From Vanessa cardui (lineage: Eukaryota > Arthropoda > Insecta > Lepidoptera > Nymphalidae): DNA of 64,000 nt. Of the stretch, positions 32,190-45,447 are shown piece by piece (position 1 is the first letter of the stretch; each line of letters begins with the position of its first letter). The DNA is taken from the NCBI RefSeq assembly GCF_905220365.1, contig NC_061135.1, forward strand, positions 1,443,501 through 1,507,500, written 5' to 3'. The notes beneath the pieces are model-generated. The model ran no database searches, was not told the DNA's origin, and saw only the letters and a list, made by a program, of their open reading frames with translations. A program made the position numbers and the translations under genes.

Positions 32190-33130
32190 TTTGAGTTGTC
32201 ACAAAATAGCTGATATACTATTAATTATTTAAAATCAAACAGAACAATGCTTTTTTCTATGTTAATTTAATTGTACATCGTTTGTTTGTGCTAGTTTTGA
32301 CATAACTCACTTTTCACAATAACGATTGTGAAGTGCAATTGCATTTGGATTTTGGAAATAGTGTTATTGACTATTGTCAATGTCACACGTAGTATGTGAA
32401 CTGTCGAATGTCATAATATGCCAAACGCCAATCTAAAGATCAGATAAAAAAGAAGTTAAAAGAGAAGGCGAAATAATATTGCTTTCGTATATATTTATTT
32501 GGTGTTTCAATATTTCGTTAACTATTAAGCTAATTTTTCGATCAAATTTCTTTATTGTTCGTTAGATTTTTTTAAAAGAACAAAAAAATTATTCATTGTT
32601 TTGGTAACAAAAAACACCCTATAATTTATTATTTATATAAACGTTTTATTGAATTAAATAAAATAATGATCAAATTTGAGAAGACTTGATTAATGTACTT
32701 TGCAATACTAACAGCTAATAGACTCTTTATTATTCTAAGATTATGAGTAGGAAATACTTCAAATTGTAGTGTTACATTTTGTTTATTACAATAAATATAT
32801 ATATAATTAAAATAAAGGCGTCTTAAGGTTCTTGTCTTGGTGACTCTTAGTTTTTAAAAGACTTCTCTATAACAATATTTTGAGAAATGAAACGTAAAAA
32901 CTGACAACGTCGGTCTGACATTTGCGTTTGACAAATATTATCAAAACAAATATTGATTGAATTTAGTGCTAATTTTTTATTACTGTTGCATTTATCAAAT
33001 AAATCTAATAGCGGCACACATAAATAATATAAAAAGGTATAAGTTGCTCAGTGAATATATAATTAGTAAAACTAAATTTATTTTTAAAACAAAATGTAAT
33101 TATGACGTGTAGGTTAAGTAATGTTAATAC
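32190..33130. promoter_or_regulatory. Shared divergent promoter region of VPS34 and DPM3
   Basis: AT-rich intergenic DNA between the VPS34 start (minus) and DPM3 (plus). No exon identified; transcription starts not visible from sequence alone. Confidence 0.4.
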
Positions 33131-33508
33131 TAATAAATTTTTATAAATAAAAAAAAACCGCCTTCAAAAATTAACTAAAAAGAAAAAAATAATCAGTTAC
33201 ATCCATATCCAATTTACGATTTTTTAATCACCTCTCAAAGTCGGTGCCAACATTGCTATATATGCATATAGGTACATAATACATACATACAAAAACTAAA
33301 TCTATTTATTGTATAGATGACACCATTAGACAAACCTTACTATCGATACAAATTAAATGATTTCAATATAGGAATTTATTTACTTTGTTGGCACCGCCTT
33401 CAAAAGGTGATTAAAAAATCGTAAATTGGATATGGATGTAACTGATTATTTTTTTCTTTTTAGTTAATTTTTGAAGGCGGTTTTTTTTTATTTATAAAAA
33501 TTTATTTA
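33131..33508. mobile_element. Foldback-type element with ~120-base inverted arms
   Basis: Arms 33131-33251 and 33387-33508 are close reverse complements (ACCGCCTTCAAAAATTAAC outermost, GTGCCAAC innermost), with a 135-base non-coding loop. It lies upstream of DPM3. Confidence 0.85.
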
Positions 33509-33659
33509 CTGCTTTTCAGTGTTGTTTTGTTATTTATAATAACAATTGGTAGTGTTTGTCATTCACTTTAATGCCGTTAATCATTGAGGAGTTCTCCTGG
33601 TAGTCCACCATCAGCTAGACTTCATCATAGGCATGTTTACTAACATTAATTGCTTGACG

Positions 33660-34053
33660 ACTATCTTAAAGAAATAGAACTAAGCCCGTAAAATAGTTAC
33701 TTACTAATAGGTTCTGATTACTAGTTGTGGTCTTCATCATCAGTTCCACTTCATCAAATGTCACTTTTCGTGAGCATATAACCAAGGCACTTTGAATAAA
33801 ACCGAAATCACTATAGGTGTGCCTATAAAATTTGAGGAGTTCCCTCGATTTCTCCAGGATCCCATCATCAGATCCTGATCTCCTGACAATGGGACCACCT
33901 GTAAAACATGCCCTTTCAAACAAAAAAAGAATTGTCAAAATCGGCCCAGCCATCTTCGAGTAATTCGGTAACATACATAAAAAATAAAAAAAAAAAAAAT
34001 AAAAAAAAGGCCCCGACGAATTGAGAACCTCCTCCTTTTTTTGAAGTCGGTTA
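33660..34053 (-). repeat. Dispersed repeat ending GAAGTCGGTT
   Basis: Ends CCTCCTCCTTTTTTTGAAGTCGGTT, as does the element at 53220-53452. A 102-codon open frame inside has no recognisable domain and is treated as chance. It abuts the DPM3 acceptor region. Confidence 0.5.
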
Positions 34054-34111
34054 ATAAACCCTTAATGAAAAAAAATAATTGAAACATATTTTTATATCTT
34101 TTCACAGAAAA

Positions 34112-34390
34112 ATGACAAAACTTTTAGAATGGGTGTCGGTGACTTCAGCAGTGTTGGCTGTGTGGTGCTCCCTCGTTGGTGGCTATGTAAAACACAAATT
34201 CATTGATGATAATATGAATTTTATTTTAGTATCGCCAATAATATTTGTAATCTTGTTTGGCCTATATGCCGTAACTGTTGTATTGTATAGAACATTCACC
34301 TTTAATAACTGTGAGGAAGCAGCTGTACAGTTGAAAGCTGAAATTCTAGAGGCAAAGAAAGATTTACACGATAAAGGCTTGAGGTGGTAA
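34112..34390 (+). CDS. Dpm3: DPM3, dolichol-phosphate mannosyltransferase subunit 3
   Basis: 92 codons, the usual length of this family. DPM3 is the small ER membrane subunit that tethers the catalytic DPM1 subunit for dolichol-P-mannose synthesis, needed for N-glycans, GPI anchors and O-mannose. The product starts MTKLLEWVSV, has two hydrophobic segments (about residues 8-25 and 38-58), and ends with the conserved tail FNNCEEAAVQLKAEILEAKK and DLHDKGLRW. The start at 34112 is preferred over an in-frame ATG at 34079 because a good acceptor (TTTTCACAG, ending 34107) lies between them. So a noncoding 5' exon probably sits upstream; I could not locate it. It diverges from VPS34. Confidence 0.95.
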   Translation: MTKLLEWVSVTSAVLAVWCSLVGGYVKHKFIDDNMNFILVSPIIFVILFGLYAVTVVLYRTFTFNNCEEAAVQLKAEILEAKKDLHDKGLRW

Positions 34391-34445
34391 ACTAACGATT
34401 CCAGTTAAGATTAAAAAATTCCAATGAGTATTTATTTGTTTGATA

Positions 34446-34451
34446 AATAAA
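34446..34451 (+). promoter_or_regulatory. DPM3 poly(A) signal
   Basis: AATAAA 56 bases after the DPM3 stop codon, followed by T-rich sequence. The position fits a short 3' UTR. Confidence 0.6.
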
Positions 34452-34453
34452 AT

Positions 34454-37400
34454 ATTTATATTTTTTTAATTTGGAAGTTTTTTTTTAATACAACTATTAA
34501 ATATTTTCATTTAGGTAATTATAACTGTTTTATCATAAAAACTTTTGTTTTTAATGACTTATTAGTATGCAAAAATGTAAATAAACATATATATAACTAA
34601 GTACCTTGTTAAGCTATTAATTCAGAATTAACCAATAAATAACATTAAATATGAGAATGTTTGAGTATAATACAATTAATTTTGCTTTATAAAACAATGG
34701 ATATTAAAAAAAGCTTTTAATTATAAAATTAAAGATTTGATTTTTAAGGCCATAATGTAAATAATTCTTATATACAGGTTAAAAAAGTAAAAGTATTGCC
34801 AGTAGAAATGTATACTTTCCAAATAAAATGTATATTTATATTGGGTATATAAATATGAATAAAACAAGTAACTTTGGACTAAGATTTATTTGAGCTAAAT
34901 ATTTATTTGCATGTATTTACAATTGTAATAATTTAAAAAATATGTATAGTTTCACACCATTTATTCAAGATCAAAATGAATACAAATGATACTTAGAATT
35001 AGGTAAGGTACATTATGGTTTCATATTAAATTAATTGGAGAGATTATGTAAGCTATGAGCGTGATAATGTAATAAATTATGACATTGTACAGGTTTTGAA
35101 CTTAATTATTTCACTATGCAAACATTAAAATTGTTTTTGTATTATTTCTGGTCATCAATGACTCTATATATGATGCATATATTAATAAAAGAATTGATGT
35201 TAAATAATTTTTTTGTCGGTTTTCTTCATTTGGTTCTGGCTGGACAAGAGTGTGGGGCATTTGGCTGATCCCAAGAAGAAATTACTATCTACTCTTATTA
35301 ATATACACTTTATTTGCACACCATGCAAAGCGGAAAGTTATTTATTAACACTGGAAAAAGTATATCGAGATCCACTTTAGCTTTAATTTGATCGATTTAT
35401 TATTACCAAACCACCAAAGTGGCCACCACCAAAAGCAAAAATTCATCTCAAACATTTGATTTGATCTGGTTTACATTTTGATGCAAAATTATCAAGATTT
35501 ATTAATTCATACAAATATTTTAATAATCAAGCCGTTTTTATTGTTAGTATTTTTCCTGAGGGCTGAAGTTTTTATTTTTTAACCAAGTTCAATAAAAACA
35601 CGATCTCTTAATTTCTCACTATAATGTAGGTATTGATGCATTCAAATGGTGTTTGATTTTTGAAGTAACCTTATACTAAACCTCTTACAAACACTTTCGA
35701 AATTATTACTATTATATAAACTTATAAAAACATATTTATAGATCTTCAGGTTTTGTTTTTAATTTTTAAATTGGGCAAAAATAAATAAATATAATGTTAA
35801 CAGCAGTTTCTATGATTTAAAATAAAATGAAATAGTAGGTCTGGGGTTATTCTTTATTTAGTTTTATGTATAATCTAGACGGTACCGGCTGTTTATTAGG
35901 GATCCAAATTTCGGAATATAAAAATAATATTATCATTACATCATAAGCCATAAGTACAGTCGGAAGTATTATAATATACAGAATATAGATTTTAGTCAAA
36001 GTCAAACAGATAATCTATATTCATTTTAACAGGTTAGCGATTTTTTGACAGGTTTACATTGTTTAAATATCCTTTAATTGTTACTTGCTTTTTTCTTACA
36101 TCTCATAAATAGATTGGTAGTCTTATTTAAAAATAATCTTTAAATTTTGTCTATCACAATTAAGCAGGATGTGATTCATTTCTGTTGATATGTTATGATG
36201 ATATCTAGATGTCAATGTTTAAGCCAAATTTGAATAATCCTATTAAAATTTCCGTGAGAAGATGTCATTATGAAACACTACGCGTGTAGCGAATTTTTTT
36301 ATTGTCAAAGCTACTTTTTTATGTCGTTATGCCTATGACCTAGGTCAAATATCTTGGTCACGCTATATAGCTAAGTCGAATTAATATCTACTAATGAATG
36401 TAAAATTCTTGCTATTTATCTGGGGACGTTGTTTTATTTTATCTGTTAAGCTAAATACGTCTCATAATTCCATAGTTATAGCTATTTTAAAATCATTCAT
36501 GAAATAAGAAGCAATGTTCAGTATATGTCGTCAATTAAATCAGATATCATAACGAAAATTAATATTTTATAAACGCATATAATTAAATCAGTAATTATAA
36601 TTGGTATATTTACTAGTATGTAATTTATCAATCCTGTAGCCCTACGAGAACAACATAGACATCAGTGACTTAGTTTTTTAAACGAGATAAAAAAGCATCG
36701 TAATCTGGCTAATCTTTGTTTAATAATGAAAAAAAAAGTAAATCTAAGCTTATCTATCGCATTGCTGTATTAAAATTCTAAGGCTAGGCGTGTAATTCGA
36801 CAAATGACATGATACCAAATCGTTAGTGTATAATTTTACATCATCATTACGTCGCGATGAAGCTTTTACCGTGGCTGTATGTCTCAGTGAGCGTAAGACC
36901 TAATAGCCGATGATATGACGTAGGAATTTAAAGCTACAATTTTCAAGTGCCTATCTACACGATTTATTAAGAAGTGAAGAATTCCATAATTCTTTCATTT
37001 GGTATATTCTATAATTTATCTACTTTATAATATCACTGGATTTAAATATAATGTAGAAGGGAGAATAAATTGTTTTATGTAATTTCGAGTGAAATCTCGA
37101 AGGGCTGTGTAAGGCACACAGTTTATCATTAAAATAATTAGCATACAATATAATTACTCAATGTTTCAGATACCTTTTCTTTAATTTTATGGTCCATCCA
37201 CACAAGAGATGCATTGCAATATTTAACGGTACAGACAATACACTCAAACTTTAAATTAAACACAAAATAAGTCGTTTATTAAAAGTGCGTCATCTGTTTA
37301 GTTTTAATTTATTTACACATTTGTGAACATAAAATTATAAGTTCTGTTCACGATGTATACACTGTACAATATTGCAATTTTAATATTAATATAATTAATT

Positions 37401-38835
37401 TGTAACGCCAAATCTGGATTACACAACTTTTAGGGAATTATTGCACCATAAAGTACATAAGTACATTCGACTACAAAAATTTATATATTGTAGGTGCTCA
37501 TTGTATACTTCAATTGTTTTTTTTTCTATTATATATTATTATGTGTGGTACGTCGATAAAGCGTTATATTCAAAATGGTACAAACATTTTGTTGTTATCT
37601 GTACTCTTTTTTGATTCTACCGGACAAGACACATTTAACATGAAAATTAACATGGAAAGTAAAATATCGAACACCAGGCTACTTGTTTACATAAAATTGG
37701 TCCGAACATTTTATTTGTATCTAATTATTATCTGTGTAATAAATTATTATCTTTAAACTTAAATACTAATATTTAAATTATCAAATCAGCCATGTCATAT
37801 AAGAACTAGTCACTAAACAAAGTACAAAAAAATAAAAATAAATCACTTAAAATTTTAAAAAGGTAAGTACCCATATTCTATAATATTCTTGAATCTTTTA
37901 AGCAATATGACAATCGGCTGTTATTTTATTTTGTCCGAATCTTTTAAGAAATCATACTGATAATTTATAGATACAGCACAATTTTCGATGACATTTTTTT
38001 GTTTCAAATTGGTAAACATACAATTGGCAGTCTGCCATTTTGTTGAGAGTTGAAGACTTCTGTAGATTCTCAGCATGCTGCTTGCAATGTTTTATTTCAA
38101 TTCGAAAAATTGTACCTTTATAAATTAATGATTATAACAATTCTACCCATAAAAGCAAGATCCCAAACCTTAGTCTAGCTTTTATGATTATTGTCGGTGT
38201 AAATACCTTATTCATTTTTACAAGCAAAACGGAATCGTCTGATTAATATTCTAAATTTTTTTCTGATAAATATAGAAATTAATTGTAAGCTAAATTGTTT
38301 CTGTAAAAATATGACTAGCTAATGAAAGTCTTAATGTAACTTAAGTGAATTTATAAAAGGTATCGATAGAGGTAAATTGGTGTTTTCTTTGGCAATTGGG
38401 TTATTACAAAAAGATAGTGGATTAGGAGGAAATCGTAACAAGAATTTTTACTAAGGTTTTTTAAGAGTCGAAATGTTTTTTAAATTTACTAAATTATCTT
38501 ATATAAAGTACCATCTTGTCTGATTTTGGAGTATCGCGTTGTAATCACAGAATAATACGAACATACATTTCCCTCTGTAAGAGGTGTCACCTTTGAGTGA
38601 CGTAGTTGCGTCCCTTTTCAGATTTTAGGTTAAGTTGTTAGAAGTTATTTAGGTAAAGTTTCTGAGACGAGAATGTCAACCACTAAGATACCTATCTTAG
38701 CACCGTGTTTATCTATACGATTTTATAACTCGAGTTATATTTACTTGGATTGGCAGATTTATAAATCACAAGAGCCTACGATATATCCGTTATTTATCAC
38801 CAGTGCACGAAAATATATCGTCAAATTGTCTCTCT
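34454..38835. other. Intergenic AT-rich DNA
   Basis: 4.4 kb between DPM3 and the VWFC gene. No exon, RNA gene or transposon recognised. The 3' UTR of the VWFC gene should lie in the right part, but its end is not identifiable. Confidence 0.6.
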
Positions 38836-39039
38836 TCAGACGAATCTCGCAACAGCCACTGCTATCAATGAGATTCCAGCTTTGATTTGTAGAGAAGGTT
38901 TGGTGTGAGGTGCCGAAGAGTTGCCGGCAAGGATGAGCGCCCGTAAGCGTTGTCGCTCACGATACCTGGTGTCTTCTCCAGGTGGGTCCAAGCACTCGAA
39001 TTCACAGCAACGTTCCCCAACTCGGAAATTTTTGCAGAA
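38836..39039 (-). CDS. Probable last exon of a VWFC-domain protein
   Basis: Acceptor TTTCTCCACAG, then FCKNFRVGERCCEFECLDPP, GEDTRYRERQRLRALILAGN, SSAPHTKPS and a short hydrophobic tail AGISLIAVAVARFV before TGA. It completes the cysteine pattern of the preceding exon (C..CC..C). The small-residue stretch followed by a hydrophobic C-terminus resembles a GPI-anchor signal (inference). A cryptic donor (CCAG|GTATCG near 38967) means an alternative 3' exon cannot be excluded. Confidence 0.72.
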   Translation of the reverse strand, partial: FCKNFRVGERCCEFECLDPPGEDTRYRERQRLRALILAGNSSAPHTKPSLQIKAGISLIAVAVARFV

Positions 39040-39472
39040 CTGTGGAGAAATAAGGTTTTATCTATTTATATATCCGGTCACGAATCGTTAACATTATTTA
39101 AGTTGGCACTCTATCTATTATATTGTTGTACTATTTATAAATTGTACCTACGTATTTTTCCAACCGAATAATCCTTAAATTTCACAGATAATACATTTTA
39201 CAAATATTGCAAATATTTAGAGTGGTGATAGTATTCTTGTAGTCTTATAATCTGATAGAGCGGCCATTTTAACATGGTCGGAGATATCAGACGTAGAAAG
39301 AATGTCTTTCCGTGCTTTCTGAGACTGCTGTAGTATCACAGTGCCAATTTACTTGTAATTTACATCTAATCAATTTTCGGTTGGTCAAATTGTAACCGCA
39401 TAAGCTAGCTATTTGAAAAATGTATATCAATGTCATTTAATAAAAATAAAATAATAATTGCCATTAACTTAC

Positions 39473-39621
39473 ATAAGGCGGATCACAGTAAATAGCTTTG
39501 CACCACATGGGCTTCGAGTGGTAGCACACACAGATGGAGCACACCCCTGGCCCTGGCACGTACAACAGCCCGTGAGGCACTGATTTGCCCTCCCAGTCTA
39601 TACAATCTTCCTCTACGCACG
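39473..39621 (-). CDS. VWFC-domain exon (DGCR2/IDD-like)
   Basis: Acceptor TGTTTCAG and donor TAT|GTAAGT enclose 49 full codons: CVEEDCIDWEGKSVPHGLLY, VPGPGVCSICVCYHSKPMWC, KAIYCDPPY. The C..C..C.C..C..C spacing is that of a von Willebrand factor C module. The module continuing into C..CC..C.D in the next exon resembles the VWFC region of DGCR2/IDD as I recall it. Likely extracellular. Upstream exons with a signal peptide were not found in 39622-64000; they may be too short to spot or lie beyond the window. Exon call firm, family name tentative. Confidence 0.8.
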
Positions 39622-40034
39622 CTGAAACAAACAACGTATTCATTATAGAAAATATATTTTTATATTTCCGTGAAACTTATTGTAATTACTTAATTTAAAT
39701 CTAAAATGTAAATGCGAACATTGCAAAATTTTGTTACTTTTTGTATATAAAAATATTTATATATTTTTATATACATAATGGTTAGGTGTAATAACAACAT
39801 ATACTATGTAATAATACATATACTATTTGACAGTAGGAAGGGGTGACAGCTATGTTAAATATATGGTCTATATCGCTGGACTCTAAGTGGTCACCTACAT
39901 TCTTAATATTCCTCATACATTCAGTCATTGCGCTCTTTGAAACGAGATTCTATATCCCATGATGCTGTTGTTAAACTACTCACGATTCAAACCGGAAGTC
40001 TGATACTAAGTGTTACTGTTTGGTACAATTTTTT

Positions 40035-40273
40035 TTTTATGGTATAGGTTGGCGGACGAGCATATGCGCTGATGGTAAGTGGTCACCATCACCCATAGAC
40101 AATGAAGCTGTAAGAAATATTAACTATTCCTTACATCGCCATTATGCCAACCAACCTTGGGAACTAAGATGTTATGTCCCTTGTGCCTGTAGTTACACTG
40201 GCTCAGTCACCCTTCAAACCGGAACACAACAATACTGAGCACTATTATTTGGCGGTAGAATAACTGATGAGTA
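40035..40273 (+). repeat. GGTTGGCGGACGAGC-family copy
   Basis: GGTATAGGTTGGCGGACGAG to GGCGGTAGAATAACTGATGA. 3' end truncated. Lies upstream of the VWFC exons. Confidence 0.78.
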
Positions 40274-40814
40274 ATAATTGGTTTCAATGAATTAATTAAT
40301 TACTTTTTTTATTAAACGAGAAATTAACGATAAGACAACATCGGGCTGTTTATTATCAGAATATCAATAAAGTTTTTAAAGAGGAGCTGTGAACATGAAT
40401 ATTCATGAATACATCGCCCATGAATAAGTAATTAATAATGAAGTCTGTTACCGCAGTGCGCATTATTTAACTGAATAGTATATTCGATAAACACAAGTTT
40501 GTTTTATATCGAAATTAAAATTACATTTACATACATACATAAATATTACAATACATTCTGTAGTTTTCGATATGTTAAAAAGTCCATGTAATCGACTTTT
40601 TTGATAGAACAAAGAAAAAAGATTAGTACTATTTACTCGTCTGTTTGCAAATCGATTTTCTAACGCTTGTTTTGAAGATATCAAAGAGATTTAACATAAT
40701 CTATAAAAACAATAGTAGCAGCATTGTAAATTTATCTGTTTTCTTAAATTATCTGTAATGATTATGATCAATTTTGGACCACTGAGTTTGAACTCAGAGC
40801 ATGCTCATCTTACT

Positions 40815-41015
40815 TGGTGCTAGGGCTTTTGTAAGCTCGTCTGTGTAGCTACCACTCATATTCATCAGATATACTACAACCAGGAATACTTTGAAGGTTA
40901 AGTAAGACAGTTTAATTACAGGCACAAGGGACATAACATCTTATTTTTAAGGGCGGTGGCGCACTGCCCATGTAAGGAATGGTTTCATTTAACTACACTT
41001 AATATCAGGTCAACT
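40815..41015 (-). repeat. Degenerate GGTTGGCGGACGAGC-family copy, minus
   Basis: GGTGCTAGGGCTTTTGTAAG, AGGCACAAGGGACATAACAT and GGTGGCGCACTGCCCATG match in order. Confidence 0.55.
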
Positions 41016-41657
41016 AACTTATATCATGAAAATATATTATTAAATAAGACATTTTGTTCTATATGAATACAATTAAATAGATTATAATAGTGTTAGTTTT
41101 CGTTGATACAGATATAGATTTTATAAATTTATTGGTTCATGATTATTACATGTACATAGATGTTTATGATTGACGATTGCATTGTTTGTCGATTGTTTTG
41201 AGTAAATACTAAATTTTGGATCAGTGGTAGCTTTAAATTAAATTGATAGAATTACTTTTAAAATATTCGAATAAAGTACATACAACAACAGTTGGTACAT
41301 ATTTTTTATTTTTATTTTCATGTACTTTATCGGTGTTATGGTAAGTGTATCTAATGCGGGTGACTTTTCCTTTGTAGGGAAATTTAGTAAAGTAATTAAG
41401 TAATGCAGGAAATATAGATAAAAGTAGATAAATTGACATTATATTATCAATATCATTAAAGACGCATGGCTATTTCAAGTCTATTGTTTTAAGTTACTTT
41501 ATGAAGTAAATCGATATAGTGATTTGTACTTCGCCTTAGAAATGGCGTTCCGAACACCCACTTCGATTGAACTGGACTGCAGACTGTACAGCTGACGTTA
41601 CCGTAGTTTTCCCAGCTAATTAGTGGGCGCGTATGGAGAGGTACTAATAAAAAAAAG

Positions 41658-42335
41658 TCAAAATCAAAATAAACTTTATTCAAGTGGGCTTTTACAAGCA
41701 CTTTTGAATCGTCAATTAACAATTAAGTGAAGCTACCACCGGTTCGGAAAGTAGATTCTACCGAGAAGAACCGGCCAGAAACTCAGTAGTTACTCTTTTT
41801 CAACATTTAAAAAAAAATACAGTCATGTTAGTTACTACAATTCTTTAAATTAATGTATCCTGCGTGGAAGTCAACAGGTATTAATTCCGCGCTTTTTTAT
41901 CATCTACAAAATCTTGTATCGAGTAATACGCCTTTTTTTACCAAGGTATTTTTTATAAAAGATTTGAATTTATGAAACGGCAAATTTAAAAATGTCTGCG
42001 GAATTTTATTATAGAAACGGATACCTTGCCCCAAGAAAGATTTATTGACTTTACGGAGTCGGAAACTTGGCGTTATAAGCTTATCCTTACTTCTAGTGCA
42101 TATACAATGATTATCACTGATTTTATCAAAGTGATCAATGTTACTGTGAATATACATAATATTGTTGTAAATATAATACGACGCAACAGTAAGTATTCCT
42201 AATTTGTTAAAAACATCCCGATAATACGAATCAAAGTATGAACCTGGAGTTAAATAACACAACAATTTTTCAGTCAATAAGGTGTTGTTCGAGTAACTAA
42301 CTTTCTGGCTACTAAAATCGTTATAATACAACAGA
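41658..42335 (-). mobile_element. 5'-truncated non-LTR retrotransposon, reverse-transcriptase C-terminus
   Basis: An open frame of 143 codons on the minus strand (41900-42331) ends with RLRKVNKSFLGQGIRFYNKI, a block typical of the C-terminal end of insect non-LTR reverse transcriptases (recalled), followed by a 3' UTR that recurs as fragments at 17916, 22258, 48250 and 59372. The catalytic domain is missing, so the copy is dead. Confidence 0.68.
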
Positions 42336-42339
42336 AAAA

Positions 42340-44655
42340 AATATGTATTTGTGTAAAGGCGACATCATCTTACAATCTGTCAAATCTTATGTGGCGCCAT
42401 ATAAGCGCGTAAGCCCCGGGATCTTCACACTATAAGCGATCTAGCGCTGTGCTTTAATGTTTTGATTAGACGACACAATGAAGATTTATTACTTCAGCGA
42501 ACTTTAGTCCGAAATCTTATATACCTATATAAAACAAAGTCGCTTACCGCTGTCTGTCCATATGTACCTATGCTTATATCTTTAAAATTACAACGGATTT
42601 TGATGCAAATTTTTTTTTAATAAATATGTAGTATGCTTTCGAGAGTAAGGTTTTTGTATATGGACGATATAGTAAATGAACAAGAAAAAATCTGTAGTGA
42701 ATTTAGTATCAGCATTGCACCTGTGCGAAGCATGCATGAAAGGTCTTGTCCACCGTAGAATATATGACAAACAGTAATGCGGTCTTAAAATTTGTAGAAC
42801 AGACATGCAAGTTACACAGCTATAAAGCTCGGGTTTTGGATAAAGGATTTGACGGTATTCCCGCGAGATCCTAAAAGCTACATAAACTTTGCCCATGATA
42901 TGTAGTTTGCCTCATTTTATTACGACGTGGATTTTCGTAATAAATCCTTGTCATAAATGTTATTATTGAATGTAAACATTGTAATAATGTATTTTGTACG
43001 TATTTTAGGCTTTATGACAACTTTTTGAACTTTTTTTTGTTCATTTATGTTTGGGTCATGATTTTTGTTAGTGTTTATACGACTTATTGTGTTAGTTAGA
43101 TTAGAAAATGTCGACTAGAAAAATTAGTTTGCCTTTGAGGTATACACAAAACTTTAATGAGAGAAAACATAAAATTAACATGCGTTTTCTATTTTATAAG
43201 ACGATTATTAAAAAAAAAACTGTATTCGAATTCTTTATTCAAACAGAAGTATTGCAAATATTTGCAAAGAGACACGTCAGACTACAGAAGAGTCGGCGCA
43301 ACAAAATCTGAACAGGAGAAAAGACAAATAATTGAATTGACTTGATGTAAATGTTTGAAATCTTGAATAATCTATGGTTTTTGTGAGGAAAATTAAAGTG
43401 AATTTAATTAGTTTAATGAACATCGAACGTATTCTCGTACTGCATGCATAACATAACAGAGCTTTTAGCAAATAGCACGGAGTAGGTACGTATATCTCAC
43501 GTTCGTTTATTTTTATTCCTTCGATTGTAACAGATAAAAAATTATCAGTCTTTTCATTCACAATATGTGAATGAATGATGATGATGAATGATGTTAACAG
43601 TTACTGTACTGATGTTTTTTTTTAACAGATTTTTAATCTTTATTATTTTTTGATAAAAGTCATGACAAAGTCTGTATTGTGTTGTGACCTTGTGAACTTT
43701 CATTGATACAGTCAATACAAGGAGCTCGAACGACTAAATAATTCAAGAGGCGAGGGTATTATGAGTCGATGTTCTTTAATGTTCATAATTGAATTCAATA
43801 TTTATAAAATCGAAATCGGCTTTTGTGTTAGCCTTAGTATACTTTTTGTGTTGTACTTGTATGTGACATTCTTAGATTTGAAAAGATTAAAATAATATTA
43901 TAATGAATATGTCGAGTTTGAATCAATTAGTTACTGGATTAATTTATATTCAAAGCTAATATTTATTCAGAATGTGGAGTGAAAAAACGTTAAGAAGCTT
44001 AGTTACTCTTGTTGCACGGATTAAATAATCAAATTGTTAACTCGACAGTCGTAACGTGACATTATATCTTGTTTTTTGTTTATTTACGAGATCACATTAG
44101 AAACATCAAAAATTTTCACTGTTTATTTACTATGTTTTAATATTTTTGTCCATGTTTTATATATCAAAACCTTCCCCTCAAATCACTCTTACTATTAAAA
44201 AAAAAACGCATCAAAAGCCGTTGCGTAATTTTAAAGATTTAAACATATGTAATGATTTTTATATTTAGAGATGGTAACACTGTTGCCTCGTGGTTGGCAG
44301 GTTAAGAGCGGAATTAGCTCGGCTGACCAATTGGATGACGGAATACATTGTGAGGTGACAGGAGAAAAAAAAAGAAGAAAAACAGAAGAGAGCGGTCGGT
44401 GGTCAGAATCCGGGTTATAACGGTGTTATCTTAAAAAATAAGGGTGATTGATTGAACAACTTGGAATTATGCCGATTGAACCTATTATGTTAAATAAATG
44501 TATTTATATCTAATCGAGCAGAGTTTGGATTTATAAAACAAACATAGGGACAACAACGGTAAGCGAATTTTATACTATGTAATGATAATGATGATATAAT
44601 TTTGTACAATTAGATACCTAAGCTTTTTTTATTATTGTTTTTATCATAACATTTA
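42340..44655. other. AT-rich intergenic or intronic DNA with small repeat scraps
   Basis: Scraps at 42525-42600 and 44165-44600 belong to a family with ACAACGGATTTTGATGC or GTAAGCG-TTT-ATACTATG motifs also found at 47044-47205. No exon recognised. Confidence 0.45.
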
Positions 44656-44657
44656 TT

Positions 44658-44957
44658 CAACAACAACAACAGCCTGTAAAAGCCCACCGCTGGGCTAAAG
44701 GCCTCCTCTCCCTTTGAGGAGGTTTGGAACATATTCCACCACGCTGTCCCAATGCGGGTTGGTGGAATACACATGTGGCAGAATTTCTATGAAATTTGTC
44801 ACATGCAGGTTTCCTCACGATGTTTTCCTTCACCGCTGAGCACGAGATGAATTATAAAGACAAATTAAGCACATGAATCAGCGGTGCTTGCCTGGGTTTG
44901 AACCCGCAATCATCGGTTAAGATGCACGCGTTCTAACCACTGGGCCATCTCGACTCA
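44658..44957 (-). mobile_element. SINE, Metulj-like, full length
   Basis: Tail (AAC)n CAGCCTGTAAAAGC to head ACTGGGCCATCTCGACTC. Confidence 0.85.
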
Positions 44958-45447
44958 TTCGAGATTTATTAATTGTTACGAATTCTGTATCCATGAAACA
45001 TGTACGAAATAATATGTATAAATAGACAAACGTAAGCTTTCGTTTCGTTCAAAAACACAGACACGTTTATGTTCCATGTTTACATCAACACGTCTGACGT
45101 TTTGCGTCACATCAAAGACTGGTTCAATGACTGAAAAAAAAAAAAAATTCGGCGCACATAATTAAAAGGGTTCACGAGTAGGTGCGCTGTATGTGTGCGC
45201 TAGCTACGCGTCTCGAGTACTGTCTCGAGGACATGATGAGCGTACAGTCGCTGTCGAAATTGTCTAAATTTCACTGAACTGTCAAAATGTTTCAATTAAT
45301 TTTTGGCGCTTATGACAGTTATGTTTTTTTTTTGTATGGATGTCAAAGACCTACGATGTTACATCCAAGTGTGATAGGAGAGCAGTGCAACATACATACA
45401 AATACGATTGTAATAATAAATCTGCTTTTTATAAATTAATAAATATA

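Noticed and set aside
33666..33974. 102-codon minus-strand open frame
   Set aside because: Lies in a dispersed repeat ending GAAGTCGGTT; no domain, splice or codon-use support.
34079..34111. Upstream in-frame ATG as the DPM3 start
   Set aside because: A strong acceptor lies between it and the family-consistent MTKL start, and the later start gives the expected 92 residues.
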